NCBI GenBank assembly: GCA_964019135.1
Contig: OZ025258.1
Coordinates: 33,254,955 to 33,318,954, forward strand
Length of the DNA: 64,000 bases
Source of the DNA: Arenicola marina
Lineage: Eukaryota > Annelida > Polychaeta > Arenicolidae
Direction of reading: 5' to 3'
A model generated the notes under the pieces. That model had not been told where the DNA came from and made no database searches. It saw only the letters and a program-made list of their open reading frames with translations. The translations under genes and the position numbers were made by a program. Of this stretch, positions 1 to 12,597 are shown piece by piece (within the stretch, counting starts at the first letter, position 1; each line of letters begins with the position of its first letter).

Positions 1-44
1 GCTTTTGTCTATATTTCACGCATACCAGATGCCAAACGAAATGG

Positions 45-300
45 AGTCTCTTAGCCTTGCCCGTGATATCAATTTACCACAGGTTTTTAGTGGTAAACGT
101 CATCACTTTGTGTGCCTCGCGATGCTTTTTATAATTAGCAGTGCAGTGACAGACTTCTGTGGTGTCCTGGCATAGACACCTTTGCCACATCACAGCCGAA
201 ACGGCGATGTTTATTAGGTTTTTGAATTTATAGAATGAAACAATATATATGTCGGCTGGGCTTAGTTTGGGCGGGAAAGAGCTAGATATGCAACTTTAAC
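45..300. repeat. Dispersed repeat, copy 1 (inverted relative to 20165-20455)
   Basis: The segment matches the reverse complement of about 20165-20455. Shared landmarks are the block around 'ttgcccgtgatatcaattt', the 'ggtaaacgtcatca' block and the 'gcgggaaagagct' block. The two copies differ by several indels, so this is an old dispersed repeat of unknown class. It probably lies in an INTS2-like intron, because the first exon seen starts at 428. Nothing coding was recognised in it. Confidence 0.6.
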
Positions 301-427
301 CAGATGTGGTAATCAACGCAAGTCACGGAATTTAAAGTCACTTTATCGTTTAACTGTGTCGTTTTTCTTTATCTCGCATTGTGAGCCGCCACCTTCACAC
401 AGTCTGGGATGTGCTTACTGTTTTCAG

Positions 428-2547
428 ATATTCGCCATTGAGTTGGTGTCCTACCTGTCCCTGCAGTACTCGCTGCCAAAGTCCATGGCCGTGGCCAAGC
501 TGGCCGTCAACGTCATGGCGACCCTGCTCGGAGGTCAGTCAGTCAGTCAGTCAGTCTCGAAGCCTAAAGTAGGCATGGTAGTTGTTCTTTCTGGTGCCAA
601 TAGAAAAACCACGTTTTATTTGCTTGGCGACTGAAAAGTTAACTCCAAAGTGTATGTCACCGGAAATTTATGCATTGGGAGTAAGTTCAATGGGGTTGTC
701 ACGCACTGAAAATTAGACTCGGATATTTGATATAATGCATTAAGAGTAACTTCAATGTGGCTATATAACATGGACTCCTAAGTTGTTGTTTAGCAGGTAA
801 ATGAAGTGTTATTGTTAACATTAGCCACGATATACAAATATGTCCGAACCATCCGGTGTTTGTGACTGGACTCCATGTCCTTAGTGGGACCTTTATAGCT
901 CGTGTCGCTACTGACTGGACAGACCCTCCATTTCTGCCTCCATGAAGCTGTGGATTCATATACATCGTTAGCTTGGGCAACTCGTTGGCGCGGTTTCGCT
1001 CGTCTGTGTATAAAGGTGACTTAAAGCACCAATCCACGTGTCAGTTTCCCGTGGTTTCACTGATACACGATATGCAGCCGGTTTGTATGTTTGGTTTTCA
1101 GTGTTGCCTAGCGACACGCGCCCAGACTTCTTCCTGCCCACGCTTCCCGCGCTCCAGAGGATTTCGCGCGCTTTCCCTCCACTGTCAGACGACATCATCT
1201 CGTTCCTCATGCAGCTCGGGCGCGTGTGTCACTCCCACATCGCCAGTGTCACCAACCGACGCGACATCGGCGGTAAGTCGTGTGTCACTCCCACATCGCC
1301 AGTGTCACCAACCGACGCGACATCGGTGGTAGGTGTCGTGTGTCACTCCCAGTGTCACCAACCGACGGGACATCGGCGGTAAGTGTCGTGTGTCACTCCC
1401 ACATCGCCAGTGTCACCAACCGACGCGACATTGGCGGTAAGTGTCGTGTGTCACTCCCACATCGCCAGTGTCACCAACCGATGCGACATCGGCGGTAAGT
1501 GTCGTGTGTCACTCCCAGTGTCACCAACCGACGCGACATCGGCGGTAAGTGTCGTGTCACTCCCAGTGTCACCAACCGACGCGACATCGGCGGTAAGTCG
1601 TGTGTCACTCCCACATCGCCAGTGTCACCAACCGACGCGACATCGGCGGTAAGTGTCGTGTGTCACTCCCACATCGCCAGTGTCACCAACCGACGGGACA
1701 TCGGCGGTAAGTTTCGTGTGTCACTCCCACATCGCCAGTGTCACCAACCGACGGGACATCGGCGGTAAGTTTCGTGTGTCACTCCCACATCGCCAGTGTC
1801 ACCAACCGACGGGACATCGGTGGTAAGTGTCGTGTGTCACTCCCACATCGCCAGTGTCACCAACCGATGCGACATCGGCGGTAAGTGTCTTGTGTCACTC
1901 CCAGTGTCACCAACCGACGCGACATCGGCGGTAAGTGTCGTGTGTCACTCCCAGTTTCACTAACCGACGCGACATCGGCGGTAAGTGTCGTGTGTCACTC
2001 CCAGTGTCACCAACCGACGCGAGATCGGCGGTAAGTGTCGTGTGTCACTCTAACGAAATTGCAACTCGCCAGAATTCGTGTCTCTCTATACTGCTCAAGT
2101 TGTGAATATTATATATTATTATAAAAATAATAATTGAAATATGTAAGTTCTAATAACTGTGATATCAGTGACGATGTTACACTTGCTAGTTGTGAGTGCT
2201 GTAAAACTAAATGCCCAGGCGGGATTGTAGATACAATTATTATTAATCATTAATCTTTTTAACCGTGAAATATTGCTGTTGGCTTATTAATTGTCAAATG
2301 TTTTATGAACGGCATTCCGCAAAGTTAGTTCTGTGCTGCAGACGGCGAGTGCCTGGGTGTGTGCCTGGACCAGCTGTCGACCCCCGGGGCCGGCTCCATG
2401 GGCCCCTCCCCCCAGGACCGGGTCTCCCCCACCGACAAGGCCATGACCAGCCTCACCAAGTACACCCAGCTCAGTGGCGCCATACAGCGGACATTCTCGG
2501 AACTAGTCCGATCCACCGCATCGCTCAGGCACCAACTCTCGTCCTGA
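428..2547 (+). CDS. INTS2: Integrator complex subunit 2 (INTS2)-like, last three coding exons
   Basis: Exons are 428-533, 1102-1272 and 2342-2547 (TGA at 2545-2547); the 5' part of the gene lies outside the window. Acceptors end 'ttttcag', 'ggttttcag' and 'gtgctgcag'; donors are gtcagt at 534 and gtaagt at 1273. Phases join cleanly: G|TG makes Val and G|AC makes Asp. The first exon encodes a helical stretch containing LPKSMAVAKLAVNVM. The second contains FFLPTLPALQ, then RAFPPLSDD and LMQLGRVCHS, which from memory match the C-terminal part of metazoan INTS2, a scaffold subunit of the Integrator snRNA-processing and transcription-termination complex in the nucleus. The last exon is poorly conserved, Ser/Thr-rich and ends RHQLSS. 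The identification rests on remembered motif similarity, not a search. Oddity: the 3' end of the second exon has been amplified into the following intron. Confidence 0.7.
1217..2050 (+). repeat. Minisatellite amplified from an exon end and its 5' splice site
   Basis: About 15 tandem units of 48-58 bp run from the last part of the second INTS2-like exon into the next intron. Each unit contains the exon's terminal coding sequence and the junction GGCG|GTAAGT. Donor-like GT positions are 1273 (the authentic one), 1329 (variant gtaggt), 1379, 1437, 1495, 1545, 1593, 1649, 1707, 1765, 1823, 1881, 1931, 1981 and 2031. Long units carry 'acatcgcc' and short units lack it. The ORFs seen in the array are by-products of the repeat. 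Confidence 0.95.
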
Positions 2548-3060
2548 ACAACAAAACATGCGTGACTTCGGCGAGAGGTCGCACCGATGAGGTCTAAATG
2601 CGGGAAGCGAGTGTGAGAATTCCGCGAACAATGTCAGCGGGATTTCAGTTTCTGCTGTCGACTACGTCACTGCCAATGCGTCTACAACGGCGCCACCTGG
2701 TGCATGATTCACTTGGAGAGTGATCTTCTCAATCAATGGCATGCGTATGAAATAGGAAAAACAAACATGTAGCGTGGACCAGGTATCACTAGTGTGATAG
2801 ACACACTGGCGAGCCAAGTGTTCAGTGTGGTATATCAGCACTGGAGTCCGTCCCAGCCTGCCGCCCCATGCTGGGCGGGCGTGGAGAGGCCTCGAGTGCG
2901 TGGTGTGTGCGAGCCTGGGCCACACGGACACGGTGTACAGACACGATGTACGGACCACGGAGAGCTATCACAGATGGGATGCCCTCCCACTATGGACGTC
3001 ACGTACCGAGTCACCGTGAGAGAAATAAATACTATGAACACAAGTATTTGATGACTTTAT
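2548..3060 (+). other. Probable 3' UTR and polyadenylation signal of the INTS2-like gene
   Basis: After the stop at 2547 no further coding sequence is seen. AATAAA lies at 3024-3029, followed by a T/GT-rich stretch around 3050-3080, a normal arrangement for cleavage and polyadenylation. The inferred 3' UTR is about 500 nt. Confidence 0.5.
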
Positions 3061-5817
3061 TAATGTATCTGTGTTCAGTTGTAGATGACCTTGACCCTGT
3101 ATGGAACACGTGACCTTGACATACGTCGTCACTGCCCCATCAGGTGTCCCTTTCCTTAGTCTCCATGAACCTGTAACTTGCAGCCGTACCTGATTGGTGC
3201 AGGTCGCGTACTACACATCTTCGCTGTGCACATGAGCGATTAAGCGCACTTGATCTGTTTAACAAAATACACGTCCATGTATGATAGGTAAAATATGAGC
3301 GGAATCAATCCAACGGCTGCGGAGTTGAAATGAAGCTAAAAGACGTTTTCAGTCGTACCTGACGTCATTTCCGCCACTGTCTCCTATTGTCTAAAAAGGA
3401 CTATGTAATGGTTAGCGCGCAACACCGCAGAATAGATCGTGGGACCGGGTGCCTTATCAACTTGTCCTGTATGCGGCATGACTAGCAATGCACGCCGACT
3501 CTTTGGGGAGGCTAGTCTCGCAGAGGTGTGTTTCCGTTGACACTCCGGCCAATATGGACGATTCTTTCGCGCGGCTGTGTTTGCTACTTATGGCTTTGTT
3601 CAGTCGATATTCTAAGAGGTAGGGTAATATTTTGCAGCAAAAACAGGCTGCTTTACTCATTGCATTATCCGCACTTGACATGTGATCATTGGGAATGCTG
3701 AGTGGTTACCTGACCACAGCACATTGGAGCCTCAGGAATAGCAATCACTGACGCCATGTCACTTTTGTTCTTATAGCACATTTGCTACCAGATTGATTTT
3801 TGGCTCTGATAGAACACGACCCATTTGATGACCGCCGTACTACTTCAGGTTGCTGGGCATGCGAACACCAATATCGATAAATATATACCGATATTTTGTT
3901 TATTTTGGAATCAAGCGTGTATATATAGCTGAGAAAGGGGGGGAGGTGGGGTGGGCAGGTATGCATATTGCACAAGTCGGTGGGTTGTCAACCCGTTTGA
4001 TACAGTAATAAGTCTTAATTACTGGTAAATGTGATTCGTCACAATTTATTTCACATCGCCCTGTTGTTAGTAAATCGCGTCACAGGAAAATTCTGCGCGA
4101 TAAACAGAAAACGTTCGCTTTGGATCGCAATACGGTACGACGTGAACTTGGGGGCTCAAGGACACGAATTATTGCCAACGGGCAGTGGCGATGGTTTGCG
4201 GTGAAACAATTGTTCTAATTACCGAAAGCGAGCAGTCCCGCATCATAATATTACAATCTAGACGACGATTTTTTTAAATAAATGCTGATATCCGTTAATA
4301 ATCGACATCAACATTCATGCCTTTATATTCTGAAAACTTGTTGACTTTTGCTCCATCATAATACTTGATATCCTCAGGGTTTTTCGTAATCTATTGACCA
4401 TTTCAACATTGACTGCATTCATGGTTTTATTCATATCTACTTGACCCTTTTTCATGTTTGCAATTGCTTTATCTTCAATATCACATGTATTAATTTTCAG
4501 GGTTCTAGTATTGACTGCTGAGTTATTTAAATTGAAGAACCAGTATGGCACGGTGTAGCCTTACAGGCTGAAAGTGCCGTTAAACCCTAATCAAATCAAC
4601 CGTTAATAATCGATGCACAATATTTATCAAAAATGCTATAATGATTTGCACTATTCAGAATATGCTACTATTTGCAATTGATGATTAATTGCTTAGTGGA
4701 TTCGCCCCCCGCAACAAATGGCCTGCTGCTTTCTGGGAATGAAAATAGTTCACGGTGACCATTATCATTCAATAGCGTGGTTGTTTCGCGGCGGCGCCGT
4801 GAGCGTTCGCGATACGGAAATTGGCCCGACAAACATGAAAGGACGCTACTTGAGAGCTGGCACTGTAGGAAATCTCGTCTGTTACACGTGCACGTCCCCC
4901 GGATGTACGAACTCTCGCGGAGTCCCGTTGAACGTTTTTGCCACTTTACTGTCTACATTGAGTGCATGATTCGCATGGACATGTGTCTGGCCTTACAAAT
5001 AAAATAAAAATCAATGACAGGAAATGATAAAGTGGGAAAACTGCCAGACCTATTTCCTTCCCCATCCTGGGTCGTCAGTATTAACACTACTGAGTCCCAC
5101 TCATACAAGGGCTTATGGAGCATTCGGACAGTAGGGCCCCCTCACTACCCCACCCTCCTTTAGGCAACCTCCCTTACAAGCACTTTACTTATTTTTGTAT
5201 ATATGCTACGTATTCGAGTGATTTGCATACATGCACAGTCCGCCTGTCCAGGATTTGCAATTTAGATTATACAAGACCGCAACACCGTTCAGTTCCTGAC
5301 AAAATTCAACCTCTCACTCGCTAGGTGGAGCTTCGTTCCTCCGCTCAGACCGCTGCCTACTGCCGACCCGGGCCAAATTTCAAAATTCTTGATAACACGG
5401 CGAAATCAATTATAAAACTTTTTTTCCAAAATAATCCTTTTCAAGCATGAAACGTCAAAATAAAACAACGCGCCTTGTGTCTCTAAGGGCTCAAAAAACT
5501 TAATCCACCATTTAAAAAAAGTAACCACTGAGATGGAACTCTTTCCTTTGTTCACCTGATACCGTGTGTTATTGGGCATAGGCTGGGTCTCCAGGATTGA
5601 TTTGTATAAATGCGCGGCGCATTTGTCCTGCTAATTAACTTGGAACGCATTAACGAAAGTGCGAATGCATTGAGGAAGTAGCCGACAATAGAGCTACTTA
5701 AACGGAAGTTGCAGGTAGAGAGTAGACAAAAAATAGTTATTTGTCCCTGATATTCGCGTTTCTCCCGTGGTCGCATAAATAGATGCCGAGCAAGGGTCTG
5801 GTGTCTGCTCCCGCACA
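3061..5817. other. Intergenic, no gene recognised
   Basis: Only short ORFs without recognisable domains are present. An 83-codon ORF at 4718-4969 (+) contains a VCYTC motif but has no second half of a cysteine-rich domain and no convincing splice sites, so I do not call it a gene. There is AT-rich sequence around 4230-4310 and 4560-4690. Confidence 0.4.
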
Positions 5818-5818
5818 C

Positions 5819-5912
5819 CAGGACCACCACCACCACCACCACCACCACCAGCAGCAGCAGCATCACCGCCACCACCACCACCAGCATCACCACCACCACC
5901 AGCACCACCATC
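5819..5912 (+). repeat. (CCA/CAG)n trinucleotide microsatellite
   Basis: An almost uninterrupted run of cca, cag and cat triplets. It produces artificial poly-Val and poly-Gly stretches in the minus-strand frames. A pure C run also occurs at about 6108-6124. Confidence 0.9.
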
Positions 5913-5924
5913 TGCAGTGAAGTG

Positions 5925-6424
5925 CGTGGTGGCCATAGTTTATTTACATTGTACACCTCCCCCCATCTGTCACTATGTCTTCTTGTTTTCAAAGCAATTA
6001 GGTGTTATAATGATTTTGTTGTACGACTAAATGTCAGAAATTCATGGTCGTACATTGAGAAGGAGTGTGTATCTTGTCATGAGCGTGTTTGCTCATATAA
6101 AGTCTACACCCCCCCCCCCCCCCCTCCCTGGTCCAACACACATACACGTGTTGTCGTGTGTTGTCCATTAATACCTGCCTGTGTTATAGACGTGACGTCA
6201 CAGGCAACACTGACGGCTTCGTCCTTCGGGGTTCGCTCCGCCAACAAACTTGGCACACAATTCTCCGCCATTGCGGGAGAGATTGATAATTAACCATGTA
6301 GCTCATGTAATATTGACGTGGACAGTTTCTATGTACGCTTTGTGCTGCGATCGACCGCCACTAAAAGGCATATTGTGGAATAATCAGCCCTTTATTCTTG
6401 CTTCATTAGATTCGGCGTTCATCG
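5925..6424. other. Intergenic, nothing recognised
   Basis: A poly-C run and unique sequence with no exon-like segments or repeats that I can identify. Confidence 0.4.
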
Positions 6425-8063
6425 CGTCCAGGGGTGACCCATAGGCCTACGCTAGCCGATACCAGGGCTTGTCCAGGGGTGACCAATAGACCTACGCTAG
6501 CTGATACCGGGGCTTGTCCAGGGCTGACCAATAGACCTACGCTAGCCGACACCGGGGCTTGTCCAGGGGTGACCAATAGACCTACGCTAGCCGATACCAG
6601 GGCTTGTCCAGGGGTGACCAATAGGCCTACGCTAGCTGATACCGGGGCTTGTCCAGGGCTGACCAATAGGCCTACGCTAGCCGACACCGGGGCTTGTCTA
6701 GGGCTGACCAATAGACCTACGCTAGCCGACACCGGGGCTTGTCCAGGGGTGACCCATAGGCCTACGCTAGCCGATACCAGGGCTTGTCCAGGGGTGACCA
6801 ATAGACCTACGCTAGCTGATACCGGGGCTTGTCCAGGGCTGACCAATAGACCTACGCTAGCCGACATCGGGGCTTGTCCAGGGCTGACCAATAGACCTAC
6901 GCTAGCCGACACCGGGGCTTGTCTAGGGCTGACCAATAGGCCTACGCTAGCCGATACCAGGGCTTGTCCAGGGGTGACCAATAGGCCTACGCTAGCTGAT
7001 ACCGGGGCTTGTCCAGGGCTGACCAATAGACCTACGCTAGCCGACATCGGGGCTTGTCCAGGGCTGACCAATAGACCTACGCTAGCCGACACCGGGGCTT
7101 GTCTAGGGCTGACCAATAGACCTACGCTAGCTGACACCGGGGCTTGTCTAGGGCTGACCAATAGACCTACGCTAGCTGACACCGGGGCTTGTCTAGGGCT
7201 GACCAATAGACCTACGCTAGCCGACACCGGGGCTTGTCCAGAGGTGACCAATAGACCTACGCTAGCCGATACCGGGGCTTGTCCAGGGGTGACCAATATA
7301 CCTACGCTAGCCGACACCGGGGTTTGTCTAGGGCTGACCAATAGACCTACGCTAGCCGACACCGGGGCTTGTCTAGGGCTGACCAATAGACCTACGCTAG
7401 CCGACACCGGGGCTTGTCCAGGGGTGACCAATAGACCTACGCTAGCCGATACCGGGGCTTGTCCAGGGGTGACCAATAGACCTACGCTAGCCGATACCGG
7501 GGTTTGTCTAGGGCTGACCAATAGACCTACGCTAGCCGACACCGGGGCTTGTCCAGGGCTGACCAATAGACCTACGCTAGCGGACACCGGGGCTTGTCTA
7601 GGGCTGACCAATAGACCTACGCTAGCCGATGCCAGGGCTTGTCTAGGAGTGACCAATAAGCCTACGCTAGCCGATACGGGGGCTTGTCCATAGTGACCAA
7701 TAGACCTACGCTAGCCGATGCCAGGGCTTGTCTAGGAGTGAGCAATAAGCCTACGCTAGCCGACACCGGGGCTTGTCCATTGTGAGCAATAGACCTACGC
7801 TAGCCGATACGGGGGCTTGTCCATAGTGACCAATAGACCTACGCTAGCCGATGCCAGGGCTTGTCTAGGAGTGAGCAATAAGCCTACGCTAGCCGACACC
7901 GGGGTTTGTCCATTGTGAGCAATAGTCCCGCACTAGCCGATACCGGGCTTGTCCAGGGGTGACCAATAGGCCTACGCTAGCCGATACCGGGGGTTGCCCA
8001 GGTGTGACCAATAGGCCTACGCTAGCCGATACCGGGGTTTGTCCAGAAGTGACCAATAGGTCT
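6425..8063 (+). repeat. 45-bp minisatellite, about 36 copies
   Basis: The unit is built around 'gaccaatagacctacgctag' followed by 'ccgacaccggggcttgtcca' and a short gggt/gggct joint, 45 bp in all. Copies vary by substitutions (agacct/aggcct, ccgacacc/ctgatacc, tccagg/tctagg). The last third, after about 7690, is more diverged and contains a higher-order alternation with gtgagc variants. Because 45 is a multiple of three and the unit lacks stops in at least one frame per strand, both strands show ORFs of over 400 codons (6434-7693 + and 6406-7656 -). These are repeat artefacts. Confidence 0.95.
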
Positions 8064-8924
8064 ACCTAACCTAACCTGAAATTGGATGGGAAAAACTTTT
8101 CGTGCGAATTTAAATTGTCAAACTGGCCTTCGTGGCCCCATACGATCACCCATGAACATAATGCTTTCGTATGAACGTAATACGTAATACTCTGCTTGCT
8201 TCTTCGACGAAATATATTGCAACTAGTATTTGGATCAGAACGTACGTGTAATAAAAGATTACTTCTAATCTGCCACCCAGGTCTGCAATTCATTGATATA
8301 CGAATCAAACAAGAAAGTTGCAATCCTAACCGATATGACAAGTGTACCAACAAAAGTAGATTACCACAACGGCGGATCGTGGGGCAAGACGTAGGGTGGC
8401 CGTGGGTGGGGAGGGGGGGGGGGCTGCTAATACAGGTATTATTGGACTGACCTTGTCGGAAATAACGATGACGAGAGGTGATTTCCATGGTCACATCCCA
8501 CGGGCCTACAGGCTTTATGACAATTTGAAACAGTCCTATTTACGTTGCTAGAATTATACTACCGGGCGGGATATTTATCGCAATATATGTCCTAGTATTC
8601 TAGTTCTAGTATAAGAGTACTGGAAGGATGCACCTTCCGTAGAAATTACAATTGCATCGGAGGTGTTTATTGCTGTGCCGTGCGTACTAGCTGGTTTCGC
8701 AAGGAGTAGGCCTACGTCTTCCCTGCTATATACCAAACTGGTTATATTTAACGTTATATTATAGACGGAACACCGACCCTCTCACACAAAAGAAATGGTT
8801 ACATTGATAGCGGGCGAATCGAAGGATTTACTGGCATCTTCCATGGCTAACCTTTCATGAAATACGTCAATACTGGGATATGAGCCTGGGGCCGGAGATG
8901 CATTGTGGGTTAAAGTGCTCTCTG
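8064..8924. other. Intergenic, nothing recognised
   Basis: Starts with 'cctaacctaacctg' directly after the minisatellite. There is a G run at about 8411-8422. ORFs are short and without domains. Confidence 0.35.
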
Positions 8925-9075
8925 TCCCCGTCCCGCATCACGCCACTCTTTCTGTCGGTAAACACTTAACTGAGAAAATAGTCCGGGGCGACTGGAATCG
9001 AATCCCCAGATGAAGCCTGCCAGTCAGGCTTACCCACCAATCGATGCCTTCGTTACAACGGCTGGGAGGAGGGTA
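8925..9075 (-). mobile_element. tRNA-derived SINE, probable
   Basis: On the minus strand, 'ggtgggtaagcc' resembles an A box. About 30 nt later 'gggattcgattcc' (plus-strand complement near 8993-9007) resembles the B box GGTTCGANTCC of RNA polymerase III promoters. The anticodon-arm region does not fold as an intact tRNA, so this is read as the head of a SINE. The tail boundaries are uncertain. Confidence 0.45.
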
Positions 9076-10540
9076 TTGCGGCAGCTCGTGTCACATATCC
9101 CGTCGGATAGCAACGCGGAAGGTTTTGGCGGTGAACAAAAGGACTTGTTGCGCATGAATACAACAATGAACCGACGGGGCTATTCACGCACCTGACCGCC
9201 TCAGGCTTTGTTTCTACATATAAGAATACCCATCAAAGTAAGAGGCTATGGTGCACGTAGCATGTTGTTGACCCCCGGAAGCCTACGGAGAGGGTGACTC
9301 ACCCGACCCGACACCATTTCACCTGTTACTCTGATTAGCGATCCCCCGTCTTAGGGTAGCAACGTATATCCCGACCATCTGCAATATATTTATGCCCTTT
9401 CCAGAGGGCACGTGGTGGATATGTTACCCCCTGTCGCAGGAGAGTAACATATACCTCTCGGATGATCACAGTGTGTATGTACAAAGATGCCATTTTTTCT
9501 GATTTATTTTATATCCCACGGCATCCTTTTTCCTTTTTATTTAAAGAACAATGTTAAGCCAAGAAAAGTGCAGATATTTTATATCACGACCTTTTTCGAT
9601 GACAAAGGTACAACATATGGCGTACAACCCTCCCCTACCCCCTCCACCCCCTCCACCCCACACACTGCCTCACCCGTTCTGTATCCCAGCTTGATTACCA
9701 GGGAAGAAGTATAAACGGCATGCCATAACTCTATTCAGGACATGTACAAGTCGAAAAGCCTGATTATTTATAGTTGCGGAAGTTAAAGCGCATGTCGCAT
9801 GGAACAACCAGGATATTGAGTGGTCGGTTAGAGACATGGAATGCCTGTGGTAATCATACAACCAGGGAACGTCTCCCTAAAAGGGCACATGTCCGAAACA
9901 TCCATTATAAAGGCATCAATGCTGTTTACGGCTATCTATGGGATATAGTTTGGCGCCCGTTCGGCTTAGTTTCTCTGCAGCCTACCTTGAGGCGAAGGAA
10001 AGCTCCCGCTAACCTCTTTGGAAGACAATAGATAAGACCAGGGTGATGGAATCAATGCAAAGGCTCTCGGAGACTGTCACGTGATTGGCATGTCTGCTTC
10101 GCGGTACGACCTTGTCAAAAAGTCGATGCCTCTTGTGCGGGGCAAACAAGGTCCTTGGCATTGTGGGACATCCATCACCTATTGAATGGTGATTGCATTC
10201 GTCAGGACTGATAACGAAGTGCCATGTCATTCAACGTCTTACCGGTCTCTGCTTTGTCAAACAGCTTCCTTTGATAGCGCAGAGCTAGGCGAGAAATATG
10301 AGGGGTGGGGAGTGGGATGGGAATGGGAATCAACATTTCTCCGGAAAACTAGCATAATCTTGATTTCAATCCATAATCGGATGCAAAAACAATAGAAAAG
10401 GCACTTGTTTTCTTCACGAAAGCTGAGCTGGTTGATCGACTAATAGCGACGGTTCTTGAATTACTATGCAGTTGAGTCACGATCTCACAACACTTGAAGC
10501 TGATCACAGTCATCTGCCATTTACATAATATCTTTCACTA
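9076..10540. other. Intergenic, nothing recognised
   Basis: Unique-looking sequence with short ORFs only and a short (ccctcc)n patch near 9635-9660. No exons with paired splice signals were found. Confidence 0.35.
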
Positions 10541-10544
10541 CGTC

Positions 10545-10695
10545 ATCTCGCGATCTCGGGAGCTTGCCGAATTGATCTGGCCGTCTCGCCTTCCACTCTG
10601 GAACAGCTTGCTCGCGATCTCGCCTTCTTCGATCTCATCTCGCGCTTGCTTGCGATGTCGCCTTGCGTCTCGTGCTTGTTCGCGATCTCGGAATC
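10545..10695 (+). repeat. Degenerate repeat of GCGATCTCG-type motifs
   Basis: The motif 'tcgcgatctcg' and close variants (cgatctcgcc, gcgatgtcgcc, cgtctcgtgc) recur about eight times in 150 bp, with some copies mutually inverted. It produces overlapping arginine-rich ORFs on the minus strand, which I take as artefacts. Confidence 0.6.
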
Positions 10696-10699
10696 CCCT

Positions 10700-11714
10700 T
10701 CGTGCCAACTGAAACGGAGAGTGGCAAAAATATGCCACAATATTTTCACATGCTTTCATACATTTTCTGGTTACATTTTCTGGTTACGTTAGTTAATTTT
10801 AAATTCTCAACAATCGTTATTACACTTTATTTGAAATGCCACAAACGACATTAGTACCCATATAGTGAACGCCTGAGCAGCTTTAAATATATACTCCACG
10901 GTGTCAGTGACATAGTGATAGCATGTCGAGATCAATCAGGTGTTAGTCTGCGTTCACTCTAGTAATGGGAGGGGGGGGGGGGAGACAAGGGGGCTTCACG
11001 TTCGGCATTTTACGTCATTTGGGAACAGTGGAAGATTTTCCTCTTGATTCGGAAATTTCCTCGACTTTCGACCCTGATTGACAAATGTAATTCTTCGAGA
11101 ATTGAGAAAGTCGCGTCCTGAACTACTTTAATTGGGAAGACGCATTTCACCGACCCTCGTGATCAAAAAGAACCTGATCATTTATCGACCTGGATCCGCC
11201 CCTGTTTAAGGTATCTGTCCACTATTTAGTAGTAGGCAGTAATATCTCCGTGATTCGGGATAACGGTTTAGCTACATTCGTGCACCGATAACGACTTGGT
11301 ATTATTTCGTGATTCCGGAACACGACCCTCTTCAGTGATTCGGTACAGAAATAGTTGCGCCTGTAAAGTAAGGTTTGCATGTCTCAAAACCGCTTCGAAA
11401 CAAGCCAAGAAATGAGATTCTCTCTCTTGAATCATCAGACGTGAGCCTCTCAAAGAAGGTCAGGGAATAGCATTCACGAGGCATATAATTCAGGAATGAA
11501 GCTTATAGTTACTATTTCAACCAGAAATAAACATTGGACGAGAGGGAACGCACAGACATCAGAGAGGCCCCTCCAATCAGATGTATTTTGACATGTAATG
11601 CCAGATATCATACCGCAATAGCAAAGCCAACATTATCAAATCTAGTTCACAATTAGGATTTCCATCAGGTATGTCATGAAACCACGTCAATCGCAGATCT
11701 ACTGTTGTGGCCAT
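10700..11714. other. Intergenic, transposon scraps
   Basis: A G run lies at about 10970-10982. At about 11189-11207 'cctggatccgcccctg' is a single end of the hAT-like MITE family also seen at 27860-28106 and 52501-52627. Nothing else was recognised. Confidence 0.4.
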
Positions 11715-12085
11715 GTCCTACCTCTCCTCCCCGCTCTCCGTCTCCTGCCATCAACCTCCCTCCCTTTAATACCCAACTCCCCCCGCCCCTCCGCTCTCAT
11801 CCAACCCACACGCACACACGTAGATGACCCCTGTGTCTCAATCATTCAACCGTAGCCATAGGAGTCCGATAGCTCCTCCTATATCTGTCTCCCCCACCCC
11901 ACCCCACCCCACCTCCCCCCGCCGTCACCCAGACGGTTCGCTCTGGGTCGATCTCCTCCCCCCCCACTTTCCCCCGCCGTCACCCAGTCGGTTCGCTCTG
12001 GTCTCCCCCCCCCCACTTTCTTCCACTCGCCCTCCCTACGGCCCCCTCCCTCCCCACCCCCGTCCCCCCACCCCCGGCTCGGTCT
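11715..12085 (+). repeat. Strand-asymmetric pyrimidine-rich tract
   Basis: About 370 bp dominated by C and T on the plus strand, with many (ccccaccccc) and (ctccc) blocks. A 60-bp near-duplicate contains 'cccgccgtcacccag' and 'cggttcgctctgg' (about 11915-12002). The proline-rich ORFs here are compositional. Confidence 0.8.
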
Positions 12086-12597
12086 GGCTGTGGGCTGTGA
12101 GTCTCGCCTGAGCGAGTTTCCGCGGCCAGCTCATTGGCGGGCAGGGAGTGTGTTTCTCCACACCGTGACCCGAGTCACGTGACGGTGAATTTATTATTCC
12201 CCCAGCTTGTGGTGACACCAGACGATGAACTTCTTAGCTGTGAAACTTCTACACAGTTGTTCTGGTTCTGGTTAAGATTCTTCTCAAGAAAGTTGTGCAA
12301 CACAACACGCCTGAAAGTTATCGTATTGTTTTTTATACCTCGCACTGAAGCTGTGATTTCCATGCCGTGGATATAACTATGTCTTTATGTAGCCACCTAG
12401 TGACACTTTCCAAAGTATTTCAGGTGACGATACTCCGGAAGTAAACACGACAGTCAAGGTATGTATAGTTTGCTGTGCAGTTTCCGGTCACGAAGTGTTT
12501 GTTCGGATGGAGAAAACTTTTTGCAACAAGTGTATGAACTAGCTGATGGTTCCAGTACTTTGTCATACATAGTTGTTGGACGCTGTTACCTTTGAGG
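12086..12597. other. Intergenic, nothing recognised
   Basis: No repeats or exons that I can support. Confidence 0.35.

Noticed and set aside
1102..2040. INTS2-like protein containing the translated repeats
   Set aside because: The exon reading frame meets TAA at 1380-1382 within the array, and the phase joins correctly to 2342 only from the first donor at 1273.
4718..4969. Short ORF with VCYTC resembling a Ly6 start
   Set aside because: No second half of the domain, no signal peptide and no matching splice donor.
5552..5992. Val/Gly-rich minus-strand ORFs
   Set aside because: They are translations of a trinucleotide microsatellite.
6406..7693. ORFs of 416-419 codons on both strands
   Set aside because: Entirely composed of the 45-bp minisatellite; low-complexity 15-residue periodic proteins with no start context, splice sites or domain.
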